This document shows positions 40,476 to 40,920 of a stretch of DNA of 40,920 nt, one piece after another; position 1 is the stretch's first letter, and each line of letters starts with the position of its first letter. The position numbers and the translations under genes were made by a program. The notes beneath the pieces were generated by a model. The model made no database searches and was not told the origin of the DNA. It saw only the letters and a list, made by a program, of their open reading frames with translations. Source of the stretch: Amphritea atlantica (GTDB lineage: Bacteria > Pseudomonadota > Gammaproteobacteria > Pseudomonadales > Balneatricaceae); contig NZ_FOGB01000021.1 in NCBI RefSeq assembly GCF_900111095.1, positions 12,289 to 53,208 of the forward strand. Reading direction: 5' to 3'.

Positions 40476-40515
40476 GTAACCCCTGTGATCAAAACTTAAT
40501 TTTACAGGTGATCAT

Positions 40516-40812
40516 ATGGCAGATCTGAAACTACACAGCCCTCATGCTTCTGGGAACCGGTCCGGCTTAGACCAGATGACTAAGTATATCCGGGTGCGTA
40601 GTGATAAAAATGCTCGTTTTGTCGAGTTTGATTTTGCTATTGGAGACCCCTCTCTGTTTGTCGAACTGATTATGCCTCAAGGTGCCTTTAAACATTTCTG
40701 TACCACCAACGATGTGGTCTTTATGACCCGGGAACAGCAGGAAAATGTCGATGCCGAGATGGAAAAATGGCGCTACGGAGAGGACACGCTGATGGCGAAC
40801 AACCATAGCTGA
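40516..40812 (+). CDS. dmpK: Phenol hydroxylase assembly protein DmpK (P0)
   Basis: This 98-residue protein matches the small first component of multicomponent phenol hydroxylases (DmpK/PhhK/PhlA), with YIRVRSD, FVEFDFAIGDPSLFVELIMP and FCTTNDVVFM segments. DmpK is not needed for turnover itself but helps place iron in the diiron oxygenase. The N-terminal 20 residues are polar and variable. AGGTGA precedes ATG 40516. It is the first gene of the operon read from the sigma54 promoter. Confidence 0.9.
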   Translation: MADLKLHSPHASGNRSGLDQMTKYIRVRSDKNARFVEFDFAIGDPSLFVELIMPQGAFKHFCTTNDVVFMTREQQENVDAEMEKWRYGEDTLMANNHS

Positions 40813-40873
40813 GCCTTGCGGCAACACTGCACTTATTCAATAAAAACAATGAACCCAAGATGGGATAACGCAG

Positions 40874-40920
40874 ATGACTATAGAAATAAAAACAGCCATG
40901 CTGGAACCGGTGCGCAACAC
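40874..40920 (+). CDS. dmpL: Phenol hydroxylase oxygenase beta subunit DmpL (P1), first 15 codons
   Basis: ATG at 40874 opens a frame reading MTIEIKTAMLEPVRN, which runs off the window. It resembles the DmpL N terminus (Met, then EIKT and P-[IV]-R) and is in the expected place, 61 bases after dmpK. DmpL is the beta subunit of the diiron oxygenase that turns phenol into catechol. Only the start is visible. Confidence 0.75.
   Translation, partial: MTIEIKTAMLEPVRN

Larger units (their letters stand above)
40152..40515. other. Divergent dmpR-dmpK control region
   Basis: This 364-base AT-rich gap holds, from left to right, the dmpR leader with poly-T tracts, a hairpin with T tail at 40263-40302, an IHF site at 40408-40420 and the sigma54 promoter at 40460-40475. 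The activator-binding inverted repeats expected roughly 120-180 bases upstream of the start were not recognisable by eye. No gene is seen. Confidence 0.75.

Overview
The window looks like a chromosomal segment of a gammaproteobacterium. The Pseudomonas-like gene order (mraZ through lpxC without murB, then secA, argJ, a MutT/ThiE fusion, yacG-coaE-pilDCB, pilA, nadC, ampDE), the moderate GC content and the start of a phenol hydroxylase operon fit a marine aromatic degrader of the Oceanospirillales/Pseudomonadales. The genus cannot be fixed from this sequence alone.

Layout. (1) 1-564: a tandem array of 72-bp repeats that touches the left edge, followed by the promoter and MraZ operator of the division cluster. 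(2) 565-17628: the complete dcw cluster on the plus strand, mraZ-rsmH-ftsL-ftsI-murE-murF-mraY-murD-ftsW-murG-murC-ddlB-ftsQ-ftsA-ftsZ, largely coupled by 1-14 bp overlaps. It encodes cytoplasmic peptidoglycan precursor synthesis, lipid I/II synthesis and the divisome. (3) 17629-23876: lpxC, then a terminator, secA, a second terminator, argJ, and a fused Nudix/ThiE-like gene. (4) 23877-24330: a convergent gap filled with a three-and-a-bit copy array of paired REP elements. (5) 24331-29200, minus strand: yacG, coaE and the type IV pilus genes pilD, pilC and pilB. pilA lies divergently on the plus strand. (6) 30192-30972: an unrecognised small membrane-anchored protein whose 3' end runs into a 15-bp minisatellite, then a bidirectional terminator and a second inverted-repeat patch. 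(7) 30973-33419: nadC (minus), divergent from ampD-ampE (plus). (8) 33420-37620: an FbpABC-type ferric-iron ABC transporter split into two convergent units, each preceded by a similar Fur-box-like site. (9) 37686-38399: rsmE. (10) 38451-40920: a DmpR/MopR-type sigma54 activator, divergent from dmpK and the first codons of dmpL. The dmp promoter carries a full -24/-12 sigma54 site and an exact IHF consensus match.

Most of the window is well-known biology. I do not see a clearly new multi-gene system. The least explained parts are non-coding or small: the 72-bp phased palindrome array at the left edge, the REP/BIME array, the 15-bp repeat overlapping an orphan gene's stop codon, the orphan gene itself, and the regulatory architecture of the iron transporter and phenol loci. 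All calls rest on reading the sequence and on remembered family knowledge. No database search was run.
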